A stretch of DNA of 64,000 nt from Nitratireductor sp. B36 (GTDB lineage Bacteria; Pseudomonadota; Alphaproteobacteria; Rhizobiales; Rhizobiaceae), in the NCBI RefSeq assembly GCF_020833685.1, contig NZ_JACKZY010000001.1, positions 186,001 to 250,000 of the forward strand, in the 5' to 3' direction. The notes beneath the pieces are model-generated. The model ran no database searches. It had not been told where the DNA came from and saw only the letters and a list, made by a program, of their open reading frames with translations. Made by a program: the position numbers and the translations under genes. Of this stretch, positions 53,675 through 62,188 are shown one piece after another (within the stretch, counting starts at the first letter, position 1; the number at the start of each line of letters is the position of its first letter).

Positions 53675-54568
53675 ATGCGCTTTTACAACAATCTCACCAT
53701 CTCGCAGAAGCAGATCGTCTGGGCCTGGATTTTCCTTGCCCTGCCGGTTCTCTTCTACGTCGTCATCCGGTTTTATCCGACAGCCAATGCCTTCGTTCTG
53801 TCCTTTCAGGAATGGAACCTGCTCGGCGATCGGAAATATGTGGGCCTTGAAAACTACGCCAAGCTGTTCAGCGACCCGGTCTTCTGGAAAGTGTTCAAGA
53901 ACACTTTCATGTATCTGATCCTGGGCACGCCGGTCAGCCTCGTCCTGTCCTTCATCATCGCCTATCACCTCGACAAGGTGCGCTTCATGCACGGCACCAT
54001 CCGTGCACTCTATTTCCTGCCCTTCATGACAAGCGCGGTGGCCATGGCCTGGGTCTGGCGCTGGTTCTACCAGCCGGTCCCCATCGGCGTGTTCAACAAT
54101 TTTCTGGCGAGTTTCGGCATCAGCCAGATCGAGTTTCTAAGCTCGACAACCAATGCCCTGCCCTCGGTTCTGGCCTGCGCCGTCTGGGCCGGTCTCGGCT
54201 TTCAGGTCATCATCTTCATGGCCGGACTGCGCGCCATTCCGCAAAGCTATTACGAGGCCGCGCGCATCGATGGCGTCTCCACATGGACCGTTCTCACCGA
54301 GATCACCATCCCGCTTCTGAAGCCGACAATCGTGTTTCTCGTGGTCTTTTCCTCGATCGGTTTCCTACGGATCTTCGATCAGGTGTTCAACATGACCACC
54401 AACAATCCGGGCGGTCCGCTGAACTCCACCAAGCCGCTGGTGCTTTTGATCTACGACACCGCCTTCAACGGCTTCAACATGGGCTATGCGGCAGCGCAGA
54501 CCGTCGTGCTCTTCACCATTCTGCTGGTCGTCAGCCTGATCCAGCTTCGACTTTTGAAGGATAGCTGA
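53675..54568 (+). CDS. Sugar ABC transporter permease (MalF type)
   Basis: A 297-residue permease with six helices. The start (MRFYNNLTISQKQIVWAWIF) is followed by FYPTANAFVLSFQEWNLLGDRKYVGLENYAKLF. The EAA loop reads YEAARIDGVSTWTVLTEITIPLLKPT. It pairs with the next gene 1 bp downstream. Confidence 0.94.
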   Translation: MRFYNNLTISQKQIVWAWIFLALPVLFYVVIRFYPTANAFVLSFQEWNLLGDRKYVGLENYAKLFSDPVFWKVFKNTFMYLILGTPVSLVLSFIIAYHLDKVRFMHGTIRALYFLPFMTSAVAMAWVWRWFYQPVPIGVFNNFLASFGISQIEFLSSTTNALPSVLACAVWAGLGFQVIIFMAGLRAIPQSYYEAARIDGVSTWTVLTEITIPLLKPTIVFLVVFSSIGFLRIFDQVFNMTTNNPGGPLNSTKPLVLLIYDTAFNGFNMGYAAAQTVVLFTILLVVSLIQLRLLKDS

Positions 54569-54569
54569 C

Positions 54570-55451
54570 ATGGCCAGTCAGGACATCGCCGTAAAGCCTT
54601 CCACCGACGCGCTTTTCTCCGGTTCCTCGCGCAATTCCAGGCGCAATATGGGCCAGTTCATTCGCTGGGCGCTCCTGTTCGGTGGCGGCATTCTCATGAT
54701 CATGCCCATCGTGTTCATGGTTTCCACCTCGCTGAAATTTCCCTTCGAGGTCTACAATCTGAACCTGATCCCCGAAGAACCGACGATCGAGAACTACACC
54801 TATGTGCTCGAAGACGGACGCTTCTACCGCTGGTTCGTCAACTCGCTGGTGATCTCCATTATCACCACCGCATCCGCCGTCTTCTTCGACGCGCTGGTGG
54901 GCTATGCGCTGTGTAAGTTCAAGTTTCCCGGCCGCTATCTGGTCTTCATCGCCATTCTCTCCACCCTCATGATCCCGACCGAGATGCTGGTCATCCCGTG
55001 GTATCTCATGAGCAAGAGCTTTGGCTGGCTCGACACCTATTGGGGCATCATGTTCCCGGGGGTCATGACCGCCTTCGGCACCTTCCTCATGAAGCAGTTT
55101 TTCGAGACCGTTCCCGACGATTTCCTGGAAGCTGCGCGCATCGACGGGCTGAACGAATTCCAGATCTGGTGGCAGGTGGCCATGCCGCTCGTGCGCCCGG
55201 CGCTCGCCGCCCTCGCGATCTTCGTCTTCCTCGGCAACTGGACCGCTTTCATCTGGCCGTTGATCGTCACCAACTCGGTGGAGATGTACACGCTGCCCGT
55301 CGGGCTTTCGAGCTTCGGCGACGAGGTGGACGTGGCCTGGGAACTGATCATGACGGGTGCCGCCATCTCCACGCTGCCGACGCTGGTCGTCTTCCTCATC
55401 TTCCAGCGCTTCATCATTCGCGGCGTTGTCATGGCCGGCCTCAAGGGATAA
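54570..55451 (+). CDS. Sugar ABC transporter permease (MalG type)
   Basis: A 293-residue permease with a polar N-terminus of about 30 residues, six helices, and EAA loop LEAARIDGLNEFQIWWQVAMPLVRPA. FPFEVYNLNLIPEEPTIENY is typical of MalG. It follows the other permease after 1 base and precedes the lyase gene by 7 bases. Confidence 0.94.
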   Translation: MASQDIAVKPSTDALFSGSSRNSRRNMGQFIRWALLFGGGILMIMPIVFMVSTSLKFPFEVYNLNLIPEEPTIENYTYVLEDGRFYRWFVNSLVISIITTASAVFFDALVGYALCKFKFPGRYLVFIAILSTLMIPTEMLVIPWYLMSKSFGWLDTYWGIMFPGVMTAFGTFLMKQFFETVPDDFLEAARIDGLNEFQIWWQVAMPLVRPALAALAIFVFLGNWTAFIWPLIVTNSVEMYTLPVGLSSFGDEVDVAWELIMTGAAISTLPTLVVFLIFQRFIIRGVVMAGLKG

Positions 55452-55458
55452 GCGCACG

Positions 55459-56946
55459 ATGAGCCTCAACGAAAAATTCCCCCATCCCGTCTACAAGGAC
55501 ACGGTTCTGGCACCGCTCTTTGAAGGCGTGAAGGCCAACTATGTCGGCGCGTTCCGCGCCATCAACCGGGCGCATCTGGTGATGCTCACCGAAACGGGCA
55601 TCCTGACGCGGGATGATGCCACCCGCATCGCCGCAGCCCTTGTCGACATTGACGAGACGGTCGATGTCGACGCCCTCACCTATACCGGCGAGGTGGAAGA
55701 CTATTTCTTCCTCGTCGAGGCCGAGCTCAAAAAGCGGCTTGGACCGGATCTCGCCGGCATGCTGCACACGGCCCGCTCGCGCAATGACATGGACCACACG
55801 GTCTTCAAGCTCACATTGAAAGCCCATGCCGACACGCTGATCGAAAAGGCGCAGGCCCTCGCCTCCGCCCTGATCGCCAAGGCCGAGGCCGAGCGCGACA
55901 CGCTGATCGTTGCCTACACGCACGGCCAGCCGGCCCAGCCCTCGACCTTCGGCCACTACCTGTCGGCCGCCGTCGAGGTGCTTCTGCGCGACATCGAGCG
56001 CCTTCAGGCGGCCCGCGCCAATATCGACCATTGCCCGATGGGCGCTGCCGCCATCACCACCAGCGGCTTCCCCATCGACCGCGCCCGCATGGCCGATCTG
56101 CTGGGCTTTTCCGAGCCGCTGCGCAATTCCTATGGCTGTATTGCATCCGTTGACTATGTGACCGGCCTCTACAGCGCGATGAAGCTCACCTTCCTGCATC
56201 TCGGGCGCCTGATCCAGGACATGCAGTTCTGGTCGGCCTTCGAGGTGGGACAGCTTCATGTGCCCGGCAGCCTCGTGCAGATTTCGTCCATCATGCCGCA
56301 GAAGCGCAATCCGGTGCCCATCGAGCATCTGCGCCATCTCGCCTCCATGACCTGCGGGCGCGCGGATGCGGTCGTCAACACGATGCACAACACGCCCTTC
56401 ACCGACATGAATGACAGCGAGGGCGAGGTTCAGGTGGCCGGCTATGCGGCTTTCCAGAGCGGCGCGCGTGTGCTCGACCTTCTGGCAGCCCTGATCAGCG
56501 CCGTTTCCATCGACGGCGAGCGCGTGGCCAGAAACATCGACGCCGCCTGCATCACCGTGACGGAACTCGCCGATACGCTGGTGCGCCGCGAAAACCTGTC
56601 CTTCCGGCAGGCGCATGAGATCGCCGCCGCCACGGCCCGCGCCGTCATCGCCGCCGGCAAACCGCTCGGCGAAGGGTTCGAAGCCTTCTCCAAGGCTTTC
56701 AGGGAACTGACCAGGCGCGACAGCACGCTCGACCCCGCAGCCTACGGCGAGGCCGTCAGCGCGCGCCATTTCGTAGCGGTGCGCGAGCGTTTCGGCGGTC
56801 CGGGACCCGGAGCCATGAACGAGGCGATTGAAACCTATCGCGCCACCCTCACCCGCCTTTCAGAACAACAGGCAGCGGACCTTGCCCGCGCCGAAAAAGC
56901 CGGAGCCGCGCTCGATGCCGCCTTCGGCGCTCTCTTGCAGGAGTAG
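55459..56946 (+). CDS. Argininosuccinate lyase-like enzyme, probably not ArgH
   Basis: A 495-residue fumarase/aspartase-superfamily lyase. TARSRNDMD (104-112) replaces the usual TGRSRNDQ, THGQPAQPSTFGHYL (154-168) carries the second conserved region, and SSIMPQKRNP (276-285) the catalytic Ser loop. These enzymes split a C-N bond and release fumarate. Location inside a sugar ABC operon, between permease and ATPase genes, argues against arginine synthesis and for a lyase acting on the imported substrate, such as an N-succinyl-like or amino-acid-linked compound. The ATG at 55459 gives the family N-terminus. Biochemical substrate is unknown. Confidence 0.85.
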   Translation: MSLNEKFPHPVYKDTVLAPLFEGVKANYVGAFRAINRAHLVMLTETGILTRDDATRIAAALVDIDETVDVDALTYTGEVEDYFFLVEAELKKRLGPDLAGMLHTARSRNDMDHTVFKLTLKAHADTLIEKAQALASALIAKAEAERDTLIVAYTHGQPAQPSTFGHYLSAAVEVLLRDIERLQAARANIDHCPMGAAAITTSGFPIDRARMADLLGFSEPLRNSYGCIASVDYVTGLYSAMKLTFLHLGRLIQDMQFWSAFEVGQLHVPGSLVQISSIMPQKRNPVPIEHLRHLASMTCGRADAVVNTMHNTPFTDMNDSEGEVQVAGYAAFQSGARVLDLLAALISAVSIDGERVARNIDAACITVTELADTLVRRENLSFRQAHEIAAATARAVIAAGKPLGEGFEAFSKAFRELTRRDSTLDPAAYGEAVSARHFVAVRERFGGPGPGAMNEAIETYRATLTRLSEQQAADLARAEKAGAALDAAFGALLQE

Positions 56947-56950
56947 ACCC

Positions 56951-58009
56951 TTGGCCACCTTGTCCCTTCGCAATCTCGTCAAATCCTACGGCAAGGTCGA
57001 GGTGCTTCACGGCATCAATCTCGACGTGGCCGATGGTGAATTCGTCGTCTTCGTCGGCCCATCGGGTTGCGGCAAGTCCACCACTCTGCGCATGATTGCC
57101 GGTCTTGAGGAGATCAGCGGCGGCGAAATCCACATCGGCGAGCGCCTCGTCAACAATCTGGAGCCCAAGGAGCGCGACATCGCCATGGTGTTCCAGAACT
57201 ACGCCATCTATCCGCATATGTCGGTGCGCAAGAATATCGGCTTCGGCCTGCGCACGTCCAAGCTCTCGAAAGAGGCGAAGGACAAGCGCATCGACGAGGT
57301 GGCCGCCATTCTCGGCATGACCGACCTTCTGGAGCGCCGCCCCAACCAGTTGTCCGGCGGGCAGCGCCAGCGCGTCGCCATCGGCCGTGCCATGGTGCGC
57401 GATCCCGCCGTCTTTCTGTTCGACGAGCCGCTCTCCAATCTCGATGCCCAACTGCGCACTCAGATGCGGCTTGAAATCAAGAAGCTGCACCAACGTGTTG
57501 GAAACACAATCATTTTTGTCACGCACGACCAGGTGGAAGCCATGACCATGGCCGACCGGATCGTGATCATGAAGGATGGCTATATCCAGCAGGTCGGCAC
57601 GCCGCTTGAGGTTTATCACAAGCCGGCAAACACCTTCGTCGCCCAGTTCATCGGGGCACCATCCATGAACATGCTGCCGGGCAAATGGGTCGGAAAAGGC
57701 GTAAAGCTCGGGGACGGGCTCGGCATCGATCTGCCCGAACGCAACGCGTCGGAAGGGGCCGACGTGATCCTTGGCATCCGGCCAGACGATCTCGTTGTCA
57801 CCGGCGGCAACGGGCTTTTCTCCGGCACCGTCAACATCGTCGAGCCGCTCGGTGCCGACACGCTGGTCTATGTCGGTGTCAATGGTCATGAGGTGATCGC
57901 AAAGGCATCGGGCCGCAAACCGCCGAAAGCCGGCGACACGGTCAAACTCACGGCGAAGGCCGGCGAAATGCATTTGTTTGACGCCAAATCCGGGGAGGCG
58001 CTGCCGTGA
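56951..58009 (+). CDS. Sugar ABC transporter ATP-binding protein (UgpC/MalK family)
   Basis: A 352-residue ATPase with Walker [14 protein letters not shown], signature [19 protein letters not shown], Walker [14 protein letters not shown] and switch THDQVEAM, then a regulatory domain with ILGIRPDDLVV. It starts with TTG at 56951, 4 bases after the lyase stop and 8 bases past GGAG. It powers the permeases encoded upstream and overlaps the kinase start by 4 bases. Confidence 0.93.
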   Translation: MATLSLRNLVKSYGKVEVLHGINLDVADGEFVVFVGPSGCGKSTTLRMIAGLEEISGGEIHIGERLVNNLEPKERDIAMVFQNYAIYPHMSVRKNIGFGLRTSKLSKEAKDKRIDEVAAILGMTDLLERRPNQLSGGQRQRVAIGRAMVRDPAVFLFDEPLSNLDAQLRTQMRLEIKKLHQRVGNTIIFVTHDQVEAMTMADRIVIMKDGYIQQVGTPLEVYHKPANTFVAQFIGAPSMNMLPGKWVGKGVKLGDGLGIDLPERNASEGADVILGIRPDDLVVTGGNGLFSGTVNIVEPLGADTLVYVGVNGHEVIAKASGRKPPKAGDTVKLTAKAGEMHLFDAKSGEALP

Positions 58010-58905
58010 CGCAAGCCAACCGGTCGGGCCGCGTCCTGAGCGTGGGACGGCTTTATTGCGATCTGATTTTTACCGATCTGCCGAAAATGCCAACGTTAGG
58101 TGAAGAAGTTTTTGCCGGCGGCCTGTCCATCAAGCCGGGCGGTGGCGCGTTCATCACCGCGGCCTATGTGGCCGCCCTCGGGCGTCCGGTCTCATTGGCT
58201 TCCGCACTCCCTTCGGGGCCGTTCGCCTCAGCACTGATGAAAGAGCTTGAGGCAAGCGGTGTCGATCTTTCGGCCTCGCAGCCCATGCCCGACACGCTCG
58301 ATCCGCAGATCACCGTGGCCATGACATCGGGCACCGAACGCGCGTTCCTCACGCGCCGCGCCGGTCCCGCCGTGCCGGAAACATTTACGCAAGCCATTGC
58401 CAGCGGTGACTTCGCCCATCTCCATATCGGCGAGCTCGCTACTCTGGTCGAAGCGCCCTTCCTCATCGAACAGGCGCGCGGTGCAGGGCTTTCCATCTCG
58501 CTCGACTGTTCATGGGACGATGCGGTTCTGGCGCGCGATGATCTTGCCGCGCTGATCGGAGCCGTGGACATATTCCTGCCGAATGAAACCGAAGCGCAGC
58601 GGCTTGCCATTTCCCCGGGAAAGAAACCGCCCGCACCGCTTACAATCGTCAAGCGCGGGCCGGAAGGGTCCATCGCGATCAGCGCCGAAACCACCGTCTC
58701 GATGCCGACGCAGCCCGTCAATGTAATCGATTCCACGGGCGCCGGAGACGCGTTCAATGCCGGTTTCATCGATGCGTGGCTTTCCGGAAAACCGGTTGAA
58801 CAATGCCTTGCAGCCGGCAATCGCTGCGGGGCCGAAGCCGTCATGCGGGTTGGCGGCGCAACCGACCTGCCCGATCTGAGCGCACTGGTAAAGGCGGCCT
58901 CCTAG
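58006..58905 (+). CDS. PfkB family carbohydrate kinase
   Basis: A 299-residue ribokinase-like kinase: VLSVGRLYCDLIFTDLP, substrate loop LSIKPGGGAFITAAYVAALG and C-terminal [18 protein letters not shown]. It starts with GTG in the ATPase stop (GTGA). It phosphorylates a sugar or nucleoside-like product of the module. Its last 4 bases overlap the end of the convergent GntR gene. Confidence 0.93.
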   Translation: MTQANRSGRVLSVGRLYCDLIFTDLPKMPTLGEEVFAGGLSIKPGGGAFITAAYVAALGRPVSLASALPSGPFASALMKELEASGVDLSASQPMPDTLDPQITVAMTSGTERAFLTRRAGPAVPETFTQAIASGDFAHLHIGELATLVEAPFLIEQARGAGLSISLDCSWDDAVLARDDLAALIGAVDIFLPNETEAQRLAISPGKKPPAPLTIVKRGPEGSIAISAETTVSMPTQPVNVIDSTGAGDAFNAGFIDAWLSGKPVEQCLAAGNRCGAEAVMRVGGATDLPDLSALVKAAS

Positions 58906-59594
58906 AAAGAGGCTGCCTCCACCTCTTCGCCTGCCCTTTTCTTCAGGCGAGCGAAACTCATGGCCACATGGGCACGGCGGATCTGCCCGACGCTCTCCAG
59001 CGCCCCGCAGGCAACGGCTGCGGCAATGTCGGAGACTTCGCGCAGGAAAAAGCCGATCTCGCTTGCGAGCGTTTCTTCCGTGCCGTCCTCGCCGGCCGCA
59101 CGTTTCAGCCAGATCCTCGTCGTCTGATAATAGAGCCGCTCGGAAAACTCCTGCAGCGGCTCGTTTTCTGTCAGCGTCATCAGGAGATGAAAAAAATCCA
59201 TATTGAGCTGCGCGAAGGCGCGCTGGCTGGGCGTTCCGACCAGTTCCTCGCAGCGCGACTTCATCGTCGCGAAGGCGCGTTTGGCGTCTTCATCAGGGGG
59301 CACTGGCGAAAGCTTGCCGATCAGCTCGGAAAGCTCCACCCGCAGGCGATAGACCTGTTCAAGCGAGGCGATGTCGATATCGGTGACCATGGTTCCCACG
59401 CCATGGACAGAGCGCAGATAGCCCTCATCCTCGAGCCGCGCCAGAACCCGGCGGATCGGCGTTCGGCTGGTGTCGAATTCCTCGGCGAGATCCTCTTCGC
59501 GAAGCCGCATGCCCGGCGGATAGTCGAGCAGGCATATGCGCTCACGCAAAAGCGTGTAGATCCGCTCGAACCGCGCGCGCGCCTCGCCTGTCAT
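58902..59594 (-). CDS. GntR-family regulator, FCD subfamily
   Basis: A 230-residue regulator: winged helix at about 8-72 (LREEDLAEEFDTSRTPIRRVLARLEDEGYL) and an all-helical FCD effector domain (SLEQVYRLRVELSELIGKL; NMDFFHLLMTLTENEPLQEF). It is 19 bp downstream of the M20 gene, the last gene of that operon. FCD regulators usually bind TTGTnnACAA-like palindromes, which are present at 62041 and 62135. Control of the flanking eut-type genes is inferred. EnuR, the usual ectoine regulator, belongs to a different (MocR) group. Confidence 0.9.
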   Translation of the reverse strand: MTGEARARFERIYTLLRERICLLDYPPGMRLREEDLAEEFDTSRTPIRRVLARLEDEGYLRSVHGVGTMVTDIDIASLEQVYRLRVELSELIGKLSPVPPDEDAKRAFATMKSRCEELVGTPSQRAFAQLNMDFFHLLMTLTENEPLQEFSERLYYQTTRIWLKRAAGEDGTEETLASEIGFFLREVSDIAAAVACGALESVGQIRRAHVAMSFARLKKRAGEEVEAASF

Positions 59595-59613
59595 CGCTCT
59601 GGCTCCATCGCCG

Positions 59614-60777
59614 TCAGCTCACCTTCCTGCCAAGCCGTTCAAGCATGCCAAGGCATTGATCGAGCTGTTCAAGCGAGACGAATTCATCCGCCTTGTGGGC
59701 CTGCTCGATGGAGCCCGGCCCGCAGATCACGGAGGAAATTCCGGCTTTCTGGAAGAGCCCCGCCTCCGTGCCGAACGCCACCACTTCTGCCTCGGTGAGG
59801 CCGGTAAGCTCCGAAACGATCTGGCGCGCTTCCGATTCGGTTACCGGCTCCAGCCCGTCCACCTCGCCGATAACATGGGTGACGATGTCAGCGCCCTCAA
59901 AAACCGCCTTCATGGCTGGCTTCAGCTCGGATTCGACAAACGCGCGGATGCGGTCTTTCACAAAATCCGCATCCTCATTGCGCACGGGGCGCATCTCCCA
60001 TTCCACGGAGCAGTGGTCGGCAATCACGTTGCGCGCCGCACCGCCAGAGATCGTGCCCACCTGAAGCGTCGTCCAGGGCGGGTCGAAGCGGTTGCCCTTG
60101 GGCGCGCGCGTCTTCAGCTCCTCGGCCAGCGCCATGAGCCGCGAAATATAGCGCACCGCATATTCAACCGCATTGACGCCGCGTTCAGGAGAAGAGGCAT
60201 GGCCGGCAAGCCCGCGAAACTCGGTCGTGTATTCGAAACAGCCCTTGTGGCCTTCGATGATGCGCATCATGGTCGGCTCACCGATGATGGCGACGGAGGG
60301 CCGCACTTCGGCTCGCTCCAGCTCTTCCACCAGCGCGCGCGCGCCAAAACACCCCACCTCCTCGTCATAGGTGAAGGCGAAATGCAGTGGCCGTTTCAGG
60401 TCCAGCTCGGCAAAGTGCGGCGCCATGGCGAGCGTGCAGGCGATGAACCCCTTCATGTCGCAGGTGCCACGCCCATAAAGCCTGCCATCCGCCTCACGCA
60501 TGGAAAAGGGATCGCTCGTCCACTCCTGCCCCTCCACCGGCACCACGTCGGAATGGCCCGAAAGCACGATGCCGCCATCCCCTTCGGGCCCCAGCGTGGC
60601 GAACAGGTTGGCCTTGTGCCCGCTCTCGTCCAGCGTCATTGAAAGCCTTGCTCCGAGCGCGCTCAAAAGCTCGCTGGCATAGGCGATCATTTCCAGATTG
60701 CTGTCCGCCGAAATGGTGGGAAACCCCACCAGATCGGACAGGATGCGCGTCGTGTTTTCCAGCGTTTCGGATCGCAT
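59614..60777 (-). CDS. M20 family deacylase, ArgE-like
   Basis: A 387-residue zinc peptidase/deacylase. Metal ligands fall in SGHSDVVPV, GRGTCDMKGF, DEEVGCFGAR and GEPTMM, and the dimerisation domain has GLAGHASSPERGVNAVEYA. It looks like acetylornithine deacetylase, but lies 3 bp downstream of an ectoine hydrolase-like gene. I infer that it may deacetylate N-acetyl-diaminobutyrate, a job done by DoeB (a different, AstE-like family) in known ectoine users. The start ATG at 60777 follows the M24 stop. Confidence 0.88.
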   Translation of the reverse strand: MRSETLENTTRILSDLVGFPTISADSNLEMIAYASELLSALGARLSMTLDESGHKANLFATLGPEGDGGIVLSGHSDVVPVEGQEWTSDPFSMREADGRLYGRGTCDMKGFIACTLAMAPHFAELDLKRPLHFAFTYDEEVGCFGARALVEELERAEVRPSVAIIGEPTMMRIIEGHKGCFEYTTEFRGLAGHASSPERGVNAVEYAVRYISRLMALAEELKTRAPKGNRFDPPWTTLQVGTISGGAARNVIADHCSVEWEMRPVRNEDADFVKDRIRAFVESELKPAMKAVFEGADIVTHVIGEVDGLEPVTESEARQIVSELTGLTEAEVVAFGTEAGLFQKAGISSVICGPGSIEQAHKADEFVSLEQLDQCLGMLERLGRKVS

Positions 60778-60780
60778 GGA

Positions 60781-61965
60781 TCAGTTCTTCACGATCAGTT
60801 CGCGCGGGCGGCGACAGAGCGCCTCGGCCGGCCCGTCTTCGGTGATCAGGATGCTTTCGGTGATTTCCAGCCCCCAGTCGGCCATCCACAGGCCCGGCAT
60901 GAAATGGAAGGTCATGCCCGCTTCCAGAATCGTTTCATCCTCACGGCGCAGCGAGATTGTGCGCTCGCCCCAGTCTGGCGGATAGGAAATGCCGATCGGA
61001 TAACCGCAGCGCCCGTCCCGCGTGATGCCGGCCCGCTCCAGCGCGCCATAGAGCGCATCGGCGATCTGGCCTGCGCGGTTGCCCGGCCGCGCGATCTCAA
61101 GCCCGGCCTCGATGCCTTCCACCAGCGCTTTTTCCGCATCCAGCATGTGCTGCGGCGGCGTGCCGAGAAACACGGTGCGGCAGAGCGGCGCGTGGTAGCG
61201 GCGATAGCAGCCGGCGATCTCGAAGAAGGTCGCATGCCCCTGCTCGAAGCGCCGCCCGTCCCAGGTCAGATGCGGTGCGGCGGCATCGGAGCCCGTCGGC
61301 AGTAGCGGCACGATGGCCGGATATTCGCCCCAGTCATCATCCACCCCACGGATAGCGTCGGCATAGATTTCCGCCACCAGATCGTTCTTCTTCAGGCCCG
61401 GCTCGATGCGCTCGACAATGCCGTCGATCATCTTTTCGGAGATCCGTGCTGCCCGGCGCATGAAGACGATTTCCTCGTCGGATTTCACCGCCCGCTGCCA
61501 GTTCACCAGCGCCGTCGCATCCACAAAGGTGGCGTTCGGCAGTTCTTCCTTCAGGACAAGATAGGCCTTGGCGGAGAAATAGTAGTTTTCCAGCTCCACG
61601 CCGATCCGCTTGTTGCCAAAGCCATGCGCGCGCAGAATCTCGGCCAGATGCTGCATCGGATGCAGCGTGTTGGCCTGCACATAGTGGTCGGGATAGCGCA
61701 GCACCCGGTCGTCATCCATATAGACGGTGCGCACGGCGCCGTTCCCGTCCATCGACCGGCCCCACCAGAGCGGGTCGGCATCCTTGAAGACGATCACGCC
61801 CTGATGGACATAGAACGACCATCCGTCATAGCCGGTCAGCCAGGCCATGTTGGAAGGGTCCTCCACGAACAGAACGTCGATACCCTTCGCCTCCATGGCG
61901 TTGCGGGTCTTTTCGAGGCGAGCGGCATATTCCTGCGCGCTGAAGGGCATTTCGGTTGCTGGCAT
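60781..61965 (-). CDS. Ectoine hydrolase-like M24 family protein (EutD/DoeA)
   Basis: A 394-residue creatinase-fold protein. MAWLTGYDGWSFYVHQGVIV, ALVNWQRAVKSDEEI, TFFEIAGCYRRYHAPLCRT, GYPIGISYPPDWGERTISLR and GLWMADWGLEITESILIT match my recollection of EutD/DoeA, which opens the ectoine ring to N-acetyl-diaminobutyrate. Most metal ligands of true Xaa-Pro peptidases are replaced, as in creatinase. The ATG at 61965 has GGAGG upstream, which decides the start. It is divergent from eutB. Confidence 0.82.
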   Translation of the reverse strand: MPATEMPFSAQEYAARLEKTRNAMEAKGIDVLFVEDPSNMAWLTGYDGWSFYVHQGVIVFKDADPLWWGRSMDGNGAVRTVYMDDDRVLRYPDHYVQANTLHPMQHLAEILRAHGFGNKRIGVELENYYFSAKAYLVLKEELPNATFVDATALVNWQRAVKSDEEIVFMRRAARISEKMIDGIVERIEPGLKKNDLVAEIYADAIRGVDDDWGEYPAIVPLLPTGSDAAAPHLTWDGRRFEQGHATFFEIAGCYRRYHAPLCRTVFLGTPPQHMLDAEKALVEGIEAGLEIARPGNRAGQIADALYGALERAGITRDGRCGYPIGISYPPDWGERTISLRREDETILEAGMTFHFMPGLWMADWGLEITESILITEDGPAEALCRRPRELIVKN

Positions 61966-62040
61966 GGTTCCTCCAAAAAGCGAAAGACCGGACGCTTGTG
62001 CACCCGGCGAAACCGTACACCGGAAAGGCAATTCGCAACC

Positions 62041-62050
62041 TTGTGTACAA
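62041..62050. promoter_or_regulatory. TTGTGTACAA site, proximal to the ectoine hydrolase gene
   Basis: The 10-mer TTGTGTACAA, a near-palindrome of GntR/FCD operator type, lies 75 bases upstream of the ATG at 61965. An identical copy is at 62135. Confidence 0.55.
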
Positions 62051-62134
62051 CTATTCCATGATCACATTTTCGAACCGGTGAATCGCAGGAAAACGACATC
62101 GAATGTCGCTAGTCCTATTCCGGAGCCAACGATG

Positions 62135-62144
62135 TTGTGTACAA
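62135..62144. promoter_or_regulatory. TTGTGTACAA site, proximal to eutB
   Basis: Second identical copy of TTGTGTACAA, 44 bases before the eutB ATG and 94 bases from the first copy. Presumed target of the GntR/FCD regulator at 58902-59594. Confidence 0.55.
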
Positions 62145-62188
62145 ATCAGCACCATCACGCTGCCTCGCAGACAATCCGGGAGATTCTC

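Noticed and set aside
52436-53992. 518-codon frame on the minus strand opposite the binding protein and permease
   Set aside because: It mirrors two clear plus-strand ABC genes and is rich in His/Gly/Val as expected for such shadows.
55459-56946. Annotation as biosynthetic ArgH
   Set aside because: Position inside a sugar ABC operon and changed conserved residues argue for a different substrate; kept as ArgH-like.
55441-57973. Long minus-strand frames opposite the lyase and ATPase genes
   Set aside because: The plus-strand proteins carry intact catalytic motifs; the antisense frames carry none.
60781-61965. Annotation as Xaa-Pro aminopeptidase
   Set aside because: The M24 metal ligands are mostly replaced and long motifs fit EutD/DoeA ectoine hydrolase.
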